Assembly (NCBI GenBank): GCA_012934845.2 | Contig: WNNJ02002385.1 | Location: 1-64,000, forward strand | Length of the DNA: 64,000 nt | Direction of reading: 5' to 3' | Source of the DNA: Pomphorhynchus laevis | Lineage: Eukaryota > Acanthocephala > Palaeacanthocephala > Echinorhynchida > Pomphorhynchidae | Shown: positions 1-11,499 of the stretch, one piece after another | Position numbering within the stretch: position 1 is the stretch's first letter | How the letters are laid out: each line of letters starts with the position of its first letter | Notes under the pieces: generated by a model | Databases searched by the model: none | Told to the model about the DNA's origin: nothing | The model's input: only the letters and a program-made list of their open reading frames with translations | Program-made: the position numbers and the translations under genes

Positions 1-130
1 TATATTTGATGAACATTCCACACAACTGTAAAATCCCGATATACTTATAATTAATAAAATTCAACAAACAATTAAAAAATTAAACAATACTCTAAAAGTA
101 CTGCATATATAAAGATAAATAAAAGGTTTT

Positions 131-190
131 ATTAACCATGTCGGTAAGGCGTAGACCCACAAATCGAAAGAGCCCAAGTTCTTTAGTTTT
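131..190 (+). repeat. relic of tRNA-derived SINE head
   Basis: The stretch containing GTCGGTAAGGCGTAGA followed by an AAGTTC block matches, base for base over much of its length, the tRNA-like head found on the minus strand near 41.2 kb. The D-arm-like part is recognisable but the B box is eroded. I take it as a dead SINE fragment, not a tRNA gene. Confidence 0.35.
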
Positions 191-261
191 ACGTTTTTGA
201 ATGTGACATTTTAATTTTGGCTACTTTAAACGGTAATTTTAAAGAAAATAGTAAAATTAGG

Positions 262-690
262 CCGAAAAACTCTCCCACTGCCGGTCCCAAGCCCGGATGA
301 AGAGGGAGGAGGATTAAGGCTAGGAAGGACATCTCCATTGGTAAAAATCTCGCTCCAACCTCAAACAAACACGCCTAGATAGGATTCCGAATATCAACAT
401 CCGCCAACTTTTCGGTGTCATGCAAATAAACCTCAAGGTGAGGGAACATCGACTACAATGGTTCGGACACATTAACAGGTCTGACAAAACAGCAGTATGC
501 CGAGCCGAGCCAATCGTTCAAGGCGTACGACTTCGTGGCCGCCCTAAGAAAAGATAGATACCGTCTATGATGATCTAAAAACATGTAACCTGACACCAGC
601 TCTAGCAGAAAACCGAGAGGTATGGATAAGACATATCGAAGCCGCCGACTCTGGCCTGTCATGAAAAGGCAAAGAATAAGAAGAAGAAAA
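262..690 (+). mobile_element. LINE 3' end (RTE/CR1-type C-terminus), decayed
   Basis: Translating the plus strand gives the stereotyped C-terminus of many LINE polyproteins: REHRLQWFGHINRSDK, then LRGRPKK, then in a shifted frame DTVYDDLKTC and VWIRHIEAADSGLS before a TGA at 661-663. The frame changes next to a TAG around 555, so this copy is dead. An A-rich tail of AAGAAGAAG type follows, as expected at a LINE 3' end. The leading block (about 262-350) resembles the conserved LINE segment that reads TLPLPVPSP. The clade is not certain. Confidence 0.6.
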
Positions 691-794
691 ATTAAGCCGA
701 AAATAACATACACATCAGTCTAAATGTTAGAACGTTTATTTTAAGCATATGCTATTATCAATTAGTTAACAATAAACATTTCCGTTCAAAGGCA

Positions 795-1962
795 ATTTTG
801 TTAAATATTGTATTTAAACTGTATAAATGTTATTAAAGACTGTATAAAGCAGATAACAAATTACATTCATTTGTTATTAACGAAGGGGTATATGAACAGA
901 AAGATTGTCTCACAATAGGAGATCCTCTAGAACCCCTTCTTAGTGAATTATATATGAGAAATTGGGAATTAAATAATATCACTAAGATGGATGGAATTGT
1001 TATGTGGATTATATATGTCGATGATATGTTTGCCATTTGTGATAACACAATCGATGTACATGACATATTAAGAGCAATAAATTGTTTTGATGAAAATATT
1101 CAAGTGGATAATAGAATTAGAATTAAGGTTATATATTAACGTTTTTAGATGTCATCGTTAGTAGAATATCAAATGATATTTTAAAAACATCCGTTTATTA
1201 TAAAAATTCAAATAATTTAAATCTTGTTCCGTGGAATACCAATGTCCCAACATCTTGTAAAATATCTGCTACCAATTCTTTGTTTTTACAAAATGAGATG
1301 ATTGTTTCCGATATAAATGAACTACTTGAAACAAATAATAAGATAATTAGAATTCTATTAGATAAAAACGGTTTACCATCATGGGCAATTTAAAAGGCTT
1401 TTTACAAAAGTACCAAAAAGGATAAACAAGTTGTCTTTGGCCAAGAAAGAGAATAAAAATACATAAGAGAATAAAAATAGATTACATTAAAAATAGAATA
1501 AAAATAGAATAAAAATGGATTACATAAATAATTTTTGGAATATTAAATTCAAAAGATTTGTTTTAAACAATAAAACATTAAATACCTCAAATATTGTTTT
1601 GTATAATAGTAAAATACCGAAGTTACACAACATTTTGAAAAAGAAACCCAAACATAATAATGATGGAGTTGTTTATATAAATTCTTGTTTAGAATGCGAT
1701 AAAATATATGTGGGTCAAACAGGGCAACAATTGAAGATTAGATTAAAACAAAACAAATACACACTCGAAAAGGGCCTCGGCAACGCTATTGTAGACCATA
1801 GTTTAAATTTAGATCACTGTATTGACTATAATAATACTGTTATGTTAGCAAAAGAATCAATTATTTAAATAGAAAAATTCTTGAGGCTTATTACATTCAT
1901 CAAAACTCCAATATTATTATGCTCAATAATAAACTTGACGTCACGTTAAATATTTTGTAAAG
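795..1962 (+). mobile_element. Penelope-like element, RT then C-terminal GIY-YIG, decayed
   Basis: The segment reads as the 3' half of a PLE. The reverse transcriptase (RT) region shows a degenerate GDPLEPLLSELYM block and the catalytic YVDD at about 1,012-1,023. It is followed by the thumb-like FLDVIVSR and YYKNSNNLNLVPWN motifs. The GIY-YIG endonuclease lies at 1,515-1,868 with GVVYINSCLECDKIYVGQTG, and the end reads KILEAYYIHQN. Stops and frame changes separate the blocks (for example at 1,137-1,140, about 1,390 and 1,866). RT first and endonuclease last is the classical PLE order, unlike the copy at 53 kb. PLEs copy telomerase-like RT and prime on target DNA. Confidence 0.8.
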
Positions 1963-2352
1963 ATGTTGTAAATGATTCTTTTGTTTAAATAATCTTTTTT
2001 ATTTTTATTTTTAGTTTAAACTTATATTTAATTTTTCTAGAAATTATAATTATAATTTTTTATATTTTTTCTATTTTTTAAATTATTTATTTCCAATAAA
2101 AGTATTATGATTATTAATTTTGTTTTGTTTCTAAACTATTTTGAATCATCCTTTTTTATTGCGTTTTGTGTACTTCAAAAGTTGCCGAAAGCGTGTTAAA
2201 AATTCAAACAACAGTGAAAGCAGCTGAGTATCGCTAATAACATGTGCTTTTGACCATATGTTTTTATCAGCAGCAACTGCCAAAAGCATATGGCGGCGAT
2301 CGTTTTGAACTTTTTTATAAAAGCATGTACATTTAAAAAAACATCAGCATCG

Positions 2353-2476
2353 AGTTTTCGAAATCAAGAGCTATATTGGTGTTCAAGTTTTCGGAATCAA
2401 GAGCTATATTTGTGTACAAGTTTTCGGAATCAAGAGCTATATTGGTGTTCAAGTTTTCGGAATCAAGACCTATATT
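2353..2476 (+). repeat. 33-bp minisatellite, about 3.8 copies
   Basis: Four consecutive units (2,353-2,385, 2,386-2,418, 2,419-2,451, 2,452-2,476) begin AGTTTTCGRAATCAAGAG and stay in one reading frame, giving repeated SFRNQELYWCS peptides. The array sits about 150 bases before the LINE ORF1-like region, where repeated monomers are often promoter units in LINEs. Whether it belongs to that element is inference. Confidence 0.8.
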
Positions 2477-2629
2477 AATAGCTGAAAGGTGAGTTTTTGC
2501 TTTTGATATAGTTTAGTTTAGTTTATTAATTTTTTATATTTTATTTTTTTTATTTATTTTTGTTTCTTGTATTTGCTTTTTGTTTTTGTTTCTATTTATT
2601 TATTCATATATATAAGTACATAAGTACAG

Positions 2630-3336
2630 TTGGAAGGAACTAATTGCCTTAAGCCAGTTGGGAAGAGAAAATCTTCTTCCCAGCTGGAGGAAAATTTAAA
2701 AAATATAGAAAAAGAATCTTCAGTGCAAAAGAGGCTCTTGCCTATAAAGCAAGACTCTTTTGCACTTAAAGTAACATGTAAAGAAAACCATAATCTAAAC
2801 AAAAAAATAAGAGAGATAGAGAGAGGGAAATAAGAAAAACTGTTCGAGGAGAAATCTTCGAACGGTTTTTCAAAAGAGATAATTTCTACCGAATCTCCTT
2901 CAAAAGCTTAGCTTTGAAAGATAAATTCAAAGCGGCTTTAGTTGGAGAAGAGGGTATAGAAATTATCGACATTTCTCCACAAGTGACGGCCATCCTTAGG
3001 GATGTGCCGTCATTTGCGGAGAAAGAAGATGTTGAAGAATTCTTACATCAATATGATGTAAGAATTCTAAAAGCATGCAAATCTTTTAATCAATCATATA
3101 GTTCCTTTCTTTTGAAGGGAACTATATGTAGTTTGAAAAAATTGAAAGAAGATGGAGGCAGCATCTGCGGACATCGAATATCTGTAAAGATATTCGACGA
3201 AGACGATGCTGCCTTTCGGTATCCGTAGTGTTATAGATGTCAGCGCTGGGGACATTTTTCGAACATGTGTCGAGAAGTGTCACCGCGTTGCGTCCACTGC
3301 GGAGAAGAACACGAATTTGAAAATCAAATGTTTTGA
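2630..3336 (+). mobile_element. LINE ORF1 (zinc-knuckle RNA-binding protein), broken, hairpin-rich
   Basis: Two open stretches (2,630-2,833 and 2,914-3,228) and a following segment read as an ORF1 of Jockey/I/CR1-type LINEs. The middle part, VTAILRDVPSFAEKEDVEEF, resembles the RRM-like domain of such proteins. It is followed by a CCHC knuckle CYRCQRWGHFSNMC and the start of a second knuckle, CVHCGEEH, ending at a TGA at about 3,334. A TAG at 3,226-3,228 interrupts the frame just before the knuckle, and the two open stretches are not continuous. ORF1 proteins of this kind coat the LINE RNA in the cytoplasm. No RT follows. Unusually, the coding sequence is a chain of near-perfect hairpins (see findings). 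Confidence 0.65.
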
Positions 3337-4020
3337 ATAATTTTTTGTTTATTTTGTTTGAAATTTGTTTGATTATTTTTCTAAAATTAGATGTATATAT
3401 TAATTTTATATTGCGCTTGCCTACAAGTGCTTTGTCAGAGAAATTAGAGAAATTAAGAAAAGTATAATTAAATGTATTATATCTTCATTTTTTTGTCATT
3501 GTTTAAATAATTTTAAGATAATGTTACAAAATATTTTTTATTTTATTGGTAATATCAATTTTATCCAAATTTTGTTTTTTTATGATGATTTTGAATTTTT
3601 ATTTTTTAGAATTGAATTTTAGCAGTTTATCATTTTGAATTTTTGTTTAAAATTCTTATCCTCGACATCCAACCAAAGAAATCTCAATCGAAACCTGCAA
3701 AAAGAAAGAAAAAAGAATAAAGAAAGGAAACTCGATTGGGGCTCCATACTTGGCTGGGGTCGAAAAAGTCAGAAAAAAAACGAAAAAAAAACGGTAACGT
3801 TTGAGAGTGCTTTTTTGTTAGAAACAAGAATACTCGTTTTGGCCATTATGTATTTATATTATAATATAATACATATTTCATAAAATAAAAATGAATACAA
3901 TAAAAATACATTATATAATATAATATATTTTTATTATATAATATAAAATATTATATTATATAATAGAAACTACACAATTTATATTTATAAAACGATACAA
4001 ATGTATTATCAAAATTTAAA
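3337..4020. other. AT-rich DNA without recognised gene
   Basis: No homology was recognised. There is a purine-rich patch near 3,690-3,800 and a TATA/ATAT-rich stretch at 3,850-3,975. The 82-codon open frame at 3,635-3,883 is Lys/Asn-rich and looks like chance. Confidence 0.5.
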
Positions 4021-4023
4021 CTG

Positions 4024-4200
4024 TAAAAAATTAAAAATTGTTGATATTTCGCTAACTTCTGTTAGCATCTTCAGAAAATAACCAGTAATTTTCTGAAAAT
4101 GCTAACAGAAGTTAGCGAAATATCAAAAATAGTTTCCTCTTTTCTATATCCAGCTCCAATAATTATTTATCAAAAAATGGATCAGTTTCAACTATTTAAA
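4024..4200. repeat. palindromic repeat (hammerhead-bearing family), copy 1
   Basis: Two arms, about 4,041-4,074 and 4,093-4,126, are inverted copies around a short spacer, each built on GCTAACAGAAGTTAGC. They are followed by the family's outer segment (TCCAGCTCCAATAATTATTT, then GGATCAG and CAACTATTTAAA). The same outer segment recurs near 4,640, 13,200 and 14,640, so this is a dispersed family. Confidence 0.8.
4043..4074 (-). ncRNA. minimal hammerhead-ribozyme-like motif
   Basis: Read on the minus strand: CTGAAGA, one T, stem GCTAAC, loop AGAA, stem GTTAGC, then GAAA and TATC. This fits the hammerhead core CUGANGA / stem II / GAAA, with an almost absent helix III and an extra U after A9. 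It matches the minimal hammerheads reported in PLE terminal repeats. The right arm of the palindrome (4,093-4,124, plus) has CTGAAAA and has lost G8. Activity is not shown by the sequence. Confidence 0.5.
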
Positions 4201-4318
4201 ATAAAAATTATATAACGTATTTGATCGAATACGACATCAGGAATATTTATAAAAAGCAATTTATACAACTTATAATTTACAAGCTTTTTTGAAATATTTA
4301 TTGTTATAACGGTAATGG

Positions 4319-4425
4319 TTTTATATTGAATGGAATCACGATGTTATATATTGAATGGAATCAATTATGTTTTATATTGAATGGAATCAATTATATTTTA
4401 TATTGAATGGAATCACGATTATCTT
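4319..4425. repeat. short tandem repeat, unit with TATTGAATGGAATCA
   Basis: Four copies of TATTGAATGGAATCA occur with spacers of about 10-17 bases rich in A and T. It is a simple local array with no coding meaning. Confidence 0.75.
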
Positions 4426-4529
4426 ACACGATGTTATAAGAGTTTAGTACATTATTGCAATGAACATTGAAATCGCCTATAATCAATTTCAATATATGTA
4501 AGCATAAGTTTACTGATGTAAAGTTCGTG

Positions 4530-4664
4530 CTGAAATTTCTGTACTGGTGCAACGGATTTCTGAAGATTCTGAAGATGTAATTTTCTGGAGATGCTAACAG
4601 TGGTTAGCGAAATATCAAAAATAATTACGTATTTCCTTTGATCCAGCTCCAATAATTATTTAGT
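4530..4664 (+). repeat. palindromic repeat family, half copy 2
   Basis: Only the right arm (4,585-4,616, CTGGAGA core with GCTAAC/GTTAGC stem and GAAA) and the TCCAGCTCCAATAATTATTT outer segment remain. The left side is replaced by unrelated sequence. The core A6 is G, so it is degenerate. Confidence 0.6.
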
Positions 4665-4852
4665 AATCAGTGATATTCAAAATTCCTAAGAAATCTATTT
4701 TCCATTTACAGTATGATTTTGTTATATAAACAATTTATAGATGAACAATTTATATATTTAAACAATTTATAGATGTAAACAATATATTTAAACAATTTAT
4801 CTGTCAAGCAGATAAATTGTTTAAATGGGGTCGGATTTGACGTTTGAAGCAC

Positions 4853-5122
4853 AGCAGGGAAGTTGATTGGTGTATACTCAAACATTCCTGATATTGTAAA
4901 GCGTGCCATTGTAGTCCCGATACCCGAGAAGAATCAACATGTTAGTTCGTCACACTTTCGCCCTACTAGATACGCAAGGCTTGCCCGACTAAATACGCAA
5001 GCCTTACTCGCGTATTTACAAAAATTCTCGAATAACTAGTTTCGAAGCAGATTCTACTTCATCTTAAGAGAAAAAAGTATTCTCTCGGACACATAACACG
5101 GATTTATGCCGGGCCGTTCTAG
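4853..5122 (+). mobile_element. LINE RT N-terminal fragment
   Basis: The plus strand reads VKRAIVVPIPEKNQHVSSSH, FRPTRYA, then a frame change and HLREKSILSD-like and GFMPGRSS blocks. This is the conserved start of LINE RT domains (PVPKK...FRPISLLP...ILSD.QHGFRPGRS). Several frame changes mark it as dead, and neither upstream endonuclease nor catalytic YADD is present. Confidence 0.6.
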
Positions 5123-6985
5123 TTTAAGCAATAATAATAACAAGTCATCAATTATTAATTGTAATAGAATAAATTCACAGTTAAACTATATATATATTTA
5201 AATATATAAAAAATATTTAAATATTTATGTATTTTTAAATATATAAATATTTTTAAATATTTATAAACTATATATTTTTTAAACTATTCAATTTTCTAAA
5301 TTTTTGGCAATCTACTTAAATTCAATTAACATCTAAAATACATCAAAACATAATTAAAGAAGCGTAATAGATGCTTGAGCGCTTTGAGATATTTTAGAGC
5401 GAAAGCCTTTAAACACAAATGTTTATTTGGTATATATAACTGTGTGACCTTTAATCCATTTGGTGCATTTACAAATGTATATATTTGGTAAGTGAACGAA
5501 ATGTACCCTTCGCCTTTCTTGTTGAGCTTTGGATTTCTCCTCGGTACTCAGTGACTCTAATATAACTTATTTGCGGTACACGTCGATTAAAATCTTTGTA
5601 TGATTTGCCAAATAGCTATCATCCGAAGTTACGACTTTAAATTGGCGATATTTAATTGCCCAATTGTATGTTGTTGATGACGTTTTTTAAGTATATTGCA
5701 TTAGCCAATCTATTCCAGCAACACGAACTACATATTGAATTGACACATAAAGATATATTTCGTTACTACCGGGGATTAATTATTCTTTATTAAAGTATTG
5801 ACAAGTATTTTCTATAACGAAGCAAAATTGTTTGCACAGATTAGAGGAAGTGAATCCGTACATTAGCAAGAATGGCGAAACGTTTGCTGGAAATTATAAA
5901 GTGCTCTAACGACATAAATGATAGCAAAATGACATTTTTTAAATCTAGGGCTTTTACTTCTTAGTATATGAACATTCGAGATTATATTAGGATTCTTTAA
6001 TTTTGTCGTATTTTAGAGATTTTTCAAAATGGTATCATTAATTGGTATAAAATTCAAACTTTAATTTGATTTCAAATTTGATATCGTTCCATATATTAAA
6101 TTATTTATTAAATTATATATTTATTACATATCAATTATATATTAAATTATTAATTTAATATGCATAGATTAAATTATTGAAAATAATTTAATATCAATTA
6201 TATATTAAATTATTAATTTAATATGCATAGATTAAATGGATCAACATTCAATTGCAACATTTGTAACACATAGAGTGTTTAAATATATTTATGATATCTA
6301 TACATTTATTATGGAATTTTATGGTCAGTGTATATTTTTTATTGTTATTATTAACATTTATTGTCCGAGTTTCTACCTCTCGCAGGTATCTTATGTCTTT
6401 TTTGCACATTTTTTCTAAATTCATTATACAACTTTAATTCACATACACACATATACAAAGAAAATACATTTTAGTAATGATTTTTTTCTCTTAAAGAAAA
6501 GCAATAGCATATTTAATGTGGAAGAATCCAAAAATGTGAAGGGAAATTTCACTCTATGTTAACATTTAAAGCAAATTCCATCAAGGAAGCACACTCGGTT
6601 TTATTCAAAAGTTTGAAGACAGTTTAGAAGAGGTTCGGGAGGTATGACAGATTGTTCATGTTGCTATCACAGATTGGGAATGTAAAAAAGTAGTTACGCT
6701 ATTATACCATTCATCATTAAGATATTTTAATCGAGAATTGTTAGCAGCTAATAAATCGGTATCGAAGCTAAATAAAATTTAAGTAAAAGATACTAATTAC
6801 CGAACAAACAGCACAATTCGTGGCAATCTGGTCCACGCCTGACGCAAATAGAAAGGATGTATTAGTCAGAAAATGTAACTGATGCAAACGAGCATTTTGC
6901 AAAACGTGTAGTGGCATTCAAAATAGTTAGAGATTAAAAAAACGCAAACGAATTCAGTATATAAAATACAAATAATTACAAGCCT
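5123..6985. other. AT-rich DNA without recognised gene
   Basis: No coding homology was recognised. A direct duplication of about 60 bases is visible at 6,128-6,236, with two copies of ATATTAAATTATTAATTTAA each followed by ATGCATAGATTAAAT. The short open frame at 6,236-6,418 is hydrophobic and low in complexity; I do not call it a gene. Confidence 0.5.
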
Positions 6986-6989
6986 AATA

Positions 6990-7095
6990 AAGTGGATTAT
7001 GTTATGCTCAGTATATAGGAGAAACAACAAGATGCATAAGCTTGAGATTAAACAACAAAAGATCAGGCATCAAGGCAAAAATGAAAAATAAAAGC
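6990..7095 (+). mobile_element. PLE GIY-YIG endonuclease fragment
   Basis: One frame reads QYIGETTRCISLRLNNKRSG, which fits the second half of a GIY-YIG core (YIG-E-T, then a conserved Arg and LNNH-like end) of PLE endonucleases. The flanks are too decayed to assign. The tyrosine of the GIY half falls in degenerate sequence. Confidence 0.45.
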
Positions 7096-7872
7096 AGCAA
7101 TAATTCCTAAGTCAATGATAATGTTGAAATGCACAACGGAAAGGATGAAACTGATTAGAAAATTACTGGTAGTGAATATACAGGCGATGTGAAAAGAAAA
7201 GCTAAATGGCAAGTACAATTAATGACTTAGAGTGAATACGGGCTAAACAAAAACAAACATTGACGCGAAAATGACTGAATTACTACGAAATTCTTCCGCG
7301 GCGTACAGTTGGAATGACATTCTGATTGAGAGAAAGCCGGAGAGCCGAAATTAGTAAACATCTAATTGCTAAATTTTCTTGATTAACAGTTGATTCTGCA
7401 ATTTTTAAAAATATCTAATCGTATCCATAAAAGGATTCTGAAAGGCAGTAATAAACCTACACTTTTGAATGTACTTTATTCAATTACTTGTCGACAACAC
7501 ATCACTCTCGGAAGTCGGCATCGCTCACATTTCCAAGCTTAACCTTGTCCAGCATTTGTCATCTTCGATGAGTCTAAGAAAAAAATCTTTTGTTTTTGAT
7601 TTAGGGTATTTCAGAGATTTTTAGCTAATGTTCCGATTACATTTTGAGTATTTCATTCACTGGTAATTAAATAGTGCGATTGACAGTATGTAGATGAACA
7701 GATGAGAATATCTTTAGGAATCTGCCTGTGCTTCATTTTATGTTAACAATTTGATAGTGTCATCATTATTCCTACACGGATTTCTCGTAAACAATGTCCT
7801 CGAAATTTAAACTCCCGCTCCATTTTTGTAGACAACATTTGGCGTCACTGTTTTTGCTGCTGAAGAATTCTT

Positions 7873-8076
7873 CTACCGAAGGATTATAAGAATCCAAAGA
7901 ATTATTCTAATCGCATTTATTATTATTTTCATTTTGATGTGCAAATAATGTGCGCTCTCTGCATGGATATATAGAAGCGAACCTTTAATATTCTGATAAT
8001 GTGAAGTTTCAATAATTCCGGTTTTATCGCAGCGGATAGTTGTATCAAAGAAGTTTATCAATTCTCCATCATGCAT
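7873..8076 (-). mobile_element. PLE RT thumb-region fragment
   Basis: The minus strand reads ELINFFDTTIRCDKTGIIET followed by SHYQNIKGSLLYIHAESAHY. PLE RTs carry an LxFLD-T/V-T/I strand, then a T-x-xY-K motif and a His-rich stretch at this place. No YxDD-containing part is present upstream. It is probably a remnant of the same PLE type as the fragment at 6,990-7,095, but on the opposite strand. Confidence 0.5.
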
Positions 8077-8099
8077 TTAAGTTTGCTGGATAACAATTT

Positions 8100-8600
8100 A
8101 ATGATTATTGGTGTATGAGTTGTTATAAATGGCTATATAGTTATAATTTAAATGTATAAACATTTAAGTTATACATTCTTTATAAAGAATATATACATAT
8201 ATTCTTTAATGTATATAACGTATTTATATATTCATATATATGCATTTAAATGTTTACATAATATTGGGTTAGGGAATTACCCAACCTAACCTTATATATA
8301 AGTAATATATAACCAATTATAATTAATAATTAATTATAATTGGTTATAACCAATTATAGTAGTTATTTCACCGCAGCCCATAATTTCTGTAGAATATTCT
8401 ATAACATATAAATATGAAATTTAACTGGGTTAATCAAGCAAAATAAACACGCTCGGCTTTTTATTTTGCCTTCTTCATATTGTATAGATATAATTTCTCT
8501 GTTTTTTACTTGAAAATTTGATAAGATATAATAATATATAATATAATGTATAATATATATTATATAAATAATATATATAATTTATAAATATATAAAATCC
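8100..8600. other. AT-rich DNA with short inverted repeats
   Basis: It contains ATATAT runs, a palindromic TAATTATAATTGGTTATAACCAATTATA block and a paired GGGTTAGG/CCTAACC. No gene was recognised. Confidence 0.5.
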
Positions 8601-8789
8601 AATAGAAACAAGGATCCCAACCCGTGGTGCTTTCTACATATTAAAGGTATATATATTATGTATATATAATATATATTAAAGGTATATTTACGTTTAATTA
8701 TAAACCTTATGAATTAAAGGTATTTTAAAGTTCAAACGAAGAGTAATTTTACAATAACTCAATAAATACAAGAACTTAAATTGTCTTAC

Positions 8790-8910
8790 CGAAATTGTCT
8801 TCTTTGCCTTCGCTTGATATTGGTCGATCTGCCAGTACAATCTTTATGATTCTAGAAAGAGAGTGAAACAGTTTATTATTCCCTTCGAACATCCAGCTAA
8901 TTTGCTCCAT
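8790..8910 (-). CDS. possible first coding exon of an unrecognised gene
   Basis: On the minus strand an ATG (8,908-8,910) opens 40 codons that begin MEQISWMFEGNNKLFHSLSR and continue IIKIVLADRPISSEGKEDNF. The exon stops at a strong donor, G|GTAAGA, at 8,789-8,784. An in-frame stop lies a little upstream of the ATG, which supports this start. A possible acceptor (ATGTAG) at about 8,634 would add a short exon starting STTGWDPCFYW before a stop, giving a 156-base intron; that second exon is weak. I do not recognise the protein. The codon use is mixed and not repeat-like, and no transposon motif is present. It could still be a chance frame. Confidence 0.3.
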
Positions 8911-9699
8911 TTTGTCAGTTAAAATTTTCAAAGAAATTTTTATTTACTTAAAGCATATTTACTTTCAGCTCTAGTCACACTAACTCAAACGGTGTTTGCG
9001 TGTATTATAAGTTAAAATTCATACTTATTTCACACTTATGACGCATAAGCACATCAGTTGACATTGACCCTTTAAAAGAATATCAATGAATATTTCTTGA
9101 TTCGCTATTTAAAAAATTTGATAAACAATGGGGTTTGCGTGGTAAATGGAACAAAAGATTATCATGCTTAAAAGCAATGCTTGCATAATTAAAAATCAAA
9201 CTTAAATGACAGTTAATAATCTATCCAGTAATTTGCGTTCTGTTGAATAAAATCGTATTTTTCCTAACCAAGAATGTGGAACTAATTCAATTACATTTAT
9301 CACAATAATTCGAAGATTCACGCTACAAGCAAAATTAGATCAACAGATAAAAACATTACAAGCACACGTTGAGTAAAGAATGTAAAAATATATTATCCTT
9401 ATGTTTATCTTTTAAAATACCAAAATTGCCAATAGGATATAATCATTTTATAAAAAGTAATTAATTATCTAAAGTTTTATTTTACCCTTAAGTCGAATAT
9501 TAATCTTAATTATGTCGATATAAAAAATTAAAATGCAATTTTACATTTGACATTTTTAGAAAAAATCGTCGGCAAATGATCAATCCGAGTCCATGATCAA
9601 TGCGTATCACCATGTACATATCACAGGCCATTAAAAAAGTTAAAAAGAGATGTATCTGTAATTATGAGCTACTTTAATTTGAATGAGCAATGAACACCA

Positions 9700-9830
9700 T
9701 GTTAACAATTCCTGTTACGAACACCTAGGGATTTAATAGGTGAGTAATAAAATGCGATCCGGAAATAGCAGTAAAACAGGCACAACAAGATGATAAATGT
9801 TTTGTTGACAGAACCATTTTGTTCTTTACC
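9700..9830 (-). mobile_element. LINE-B RT fragment, heavily decayed
   Basis: The plus-strand text around CACAACAAGATGATAAATG and TTTTGTTGACAGA matches the antisense text of the LINE-B copies at 22.4-22.5 kb and 27.1 kb, in the same order (CCTAGGGATTT, AAATGCGATC, then the AACAAGAT block). It corresponds to the FLDFSAAFD part of the RT. Confidence 0.4.
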
Positions 9831-9839
9831 TGTCGTTAA

Positions 9840-11490
9840 ATTCTACAGGTTAAGGAGTAGACTTTGCTATTCTTGTTAACAGGTAAATTTTAGACTGTAA
9901 AGTTTGGCACCTGCTTTTTTGTAAGAATCTGAATTTTTACAAGAAGTTACAACTTAAACAGATCTTTATGATTGTTCAATTGTAAATAAAACCTTATTGA
10001 TCATCGATTAGGAATAAACAAATAATATTTAACACATATGTGCATCTTTATTTATAAATTTCATTATCATGTCAATCACTTTCCGTTACAATAATATTTA
10101 AAATATTTATATATTTAAATAATATTACATGATTTAATTATGCAATATTTTAGTTCTGTTAGCTATCGATAATTTGATAGCTATATATCTAATGTTTACT
10201 CTCTTCGTTTAATGGATTGAGAATCAGAGTTCCAAACCAATAGCATATCAGTTCTTCTGATAACCTCTAATCTTTATTCTAAATAATGATACATTATATA
10301 AAAAATATCTTAAGTTATTAAAAATTGGAATTATAAAAAATCTTAAGATAAATATATTTCCACTTTTTCAATGTATGCATTGTATAAAATTCGTTGAGTC
10401 AATTTTAACTGATTTCCTAATTGCGGAAAATAATAAAATATCATAAAATATAATTATTGAATTGTAGTGGATTCGTGTTTTTCAAAAGAATCAGCAAAGC
10501 AGAAAAATGCATGAATTTATTGATTTTTTGAATCTCACAATTTGTAGATCATTAAAACATAAATTGATTAAAACAAAAATGATCATCAAAACTTTGATTG
10601 CTCATATTTATTATTGACAGTTAATTTTTGAAGTGGCTCACTAAAATAAAATAGATTTTTGATTTTTATTAAATCGAATTTATTGATATTTTTATTTATT
10701 TTCAGAAATTGCATTTATAATATAATATTATCTGATAATATTATGTTACCTGATAATATTAAATTATATTTATTATCTGATAGCACTACATTCGTAGTTC
10801 TATCAACTTATGTTTGCCAACTTATCTTAGTTTTAAAAGGCATTTTAAAATATAATATATTACAATTATAATTATAATATTAATATATCATATATAATAT
10901 CATATATCATATATCATATAGTATATTATATATAATATACTATAATATACTATAATATATAATATAATATATATTATACATCTTATGAGATGTTCGTAAT
11001 CAATTTTTGCAGTTTTACAATAACTGAATTACAATCGAGTGCACATTTAACTCCTATACCGGAAATAAAAATGTTGTTATTCTAATCGATTCAAGTGTAT
11101 AAAAAAGTTAAGTTTATACTTAATCTGGCATAATAGTAAGATATCAAACAACTTCAGCATTCATAAAATGCTAATTTTAATTTTTAGTTCTGCCCATAAC
11201 TTTAACTTTTAGAGAATAATCATCATCTTTTGAAAAAATATCTGTTTTCAATATTTCTTATATTTCGATGGTTGCTTTTGGTTTTGGCTTAGACTGTAAA
11301 TTATTTTTGTGCATCAAATCATTAATACGATGGTGAATACGATGATGAAGATGATTATGTTAATGCAAATCACTTTTGCTAATAAAGTAAAACGATATTT
11401 ATGGGAAATTAAAATGGCTTTTATATTAGATAGTGTTATTTCCTGTTCAAAAGGAGTAATTTAATTTGTAATTGAAGTTTAAGTGAATTT
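9840..11490. other. AT-rich DNA without recognised gene
   Basis: Only simple AT-rich stretches were seen (especially 10,090-10,330 and 10,820-10,985, with runs of ATATCATATATC type). No supported open frames or repeat homology. Confidence 0.5.
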
Positions 11491-11499
11491 TTAGCCATC

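Noticed and set aside
7260-7560. LINE C-terminal fragment (SNRIHKRILKGSNKPTLLNV)
   Set aside because: The reading resembles LINE tails only weakly and no second block supports it.
8268-8295. Telomere-like GGGTTAGG / CCTAACC
   Set aside because: Only one unit on each strand; it is the arm of a short palindrome.
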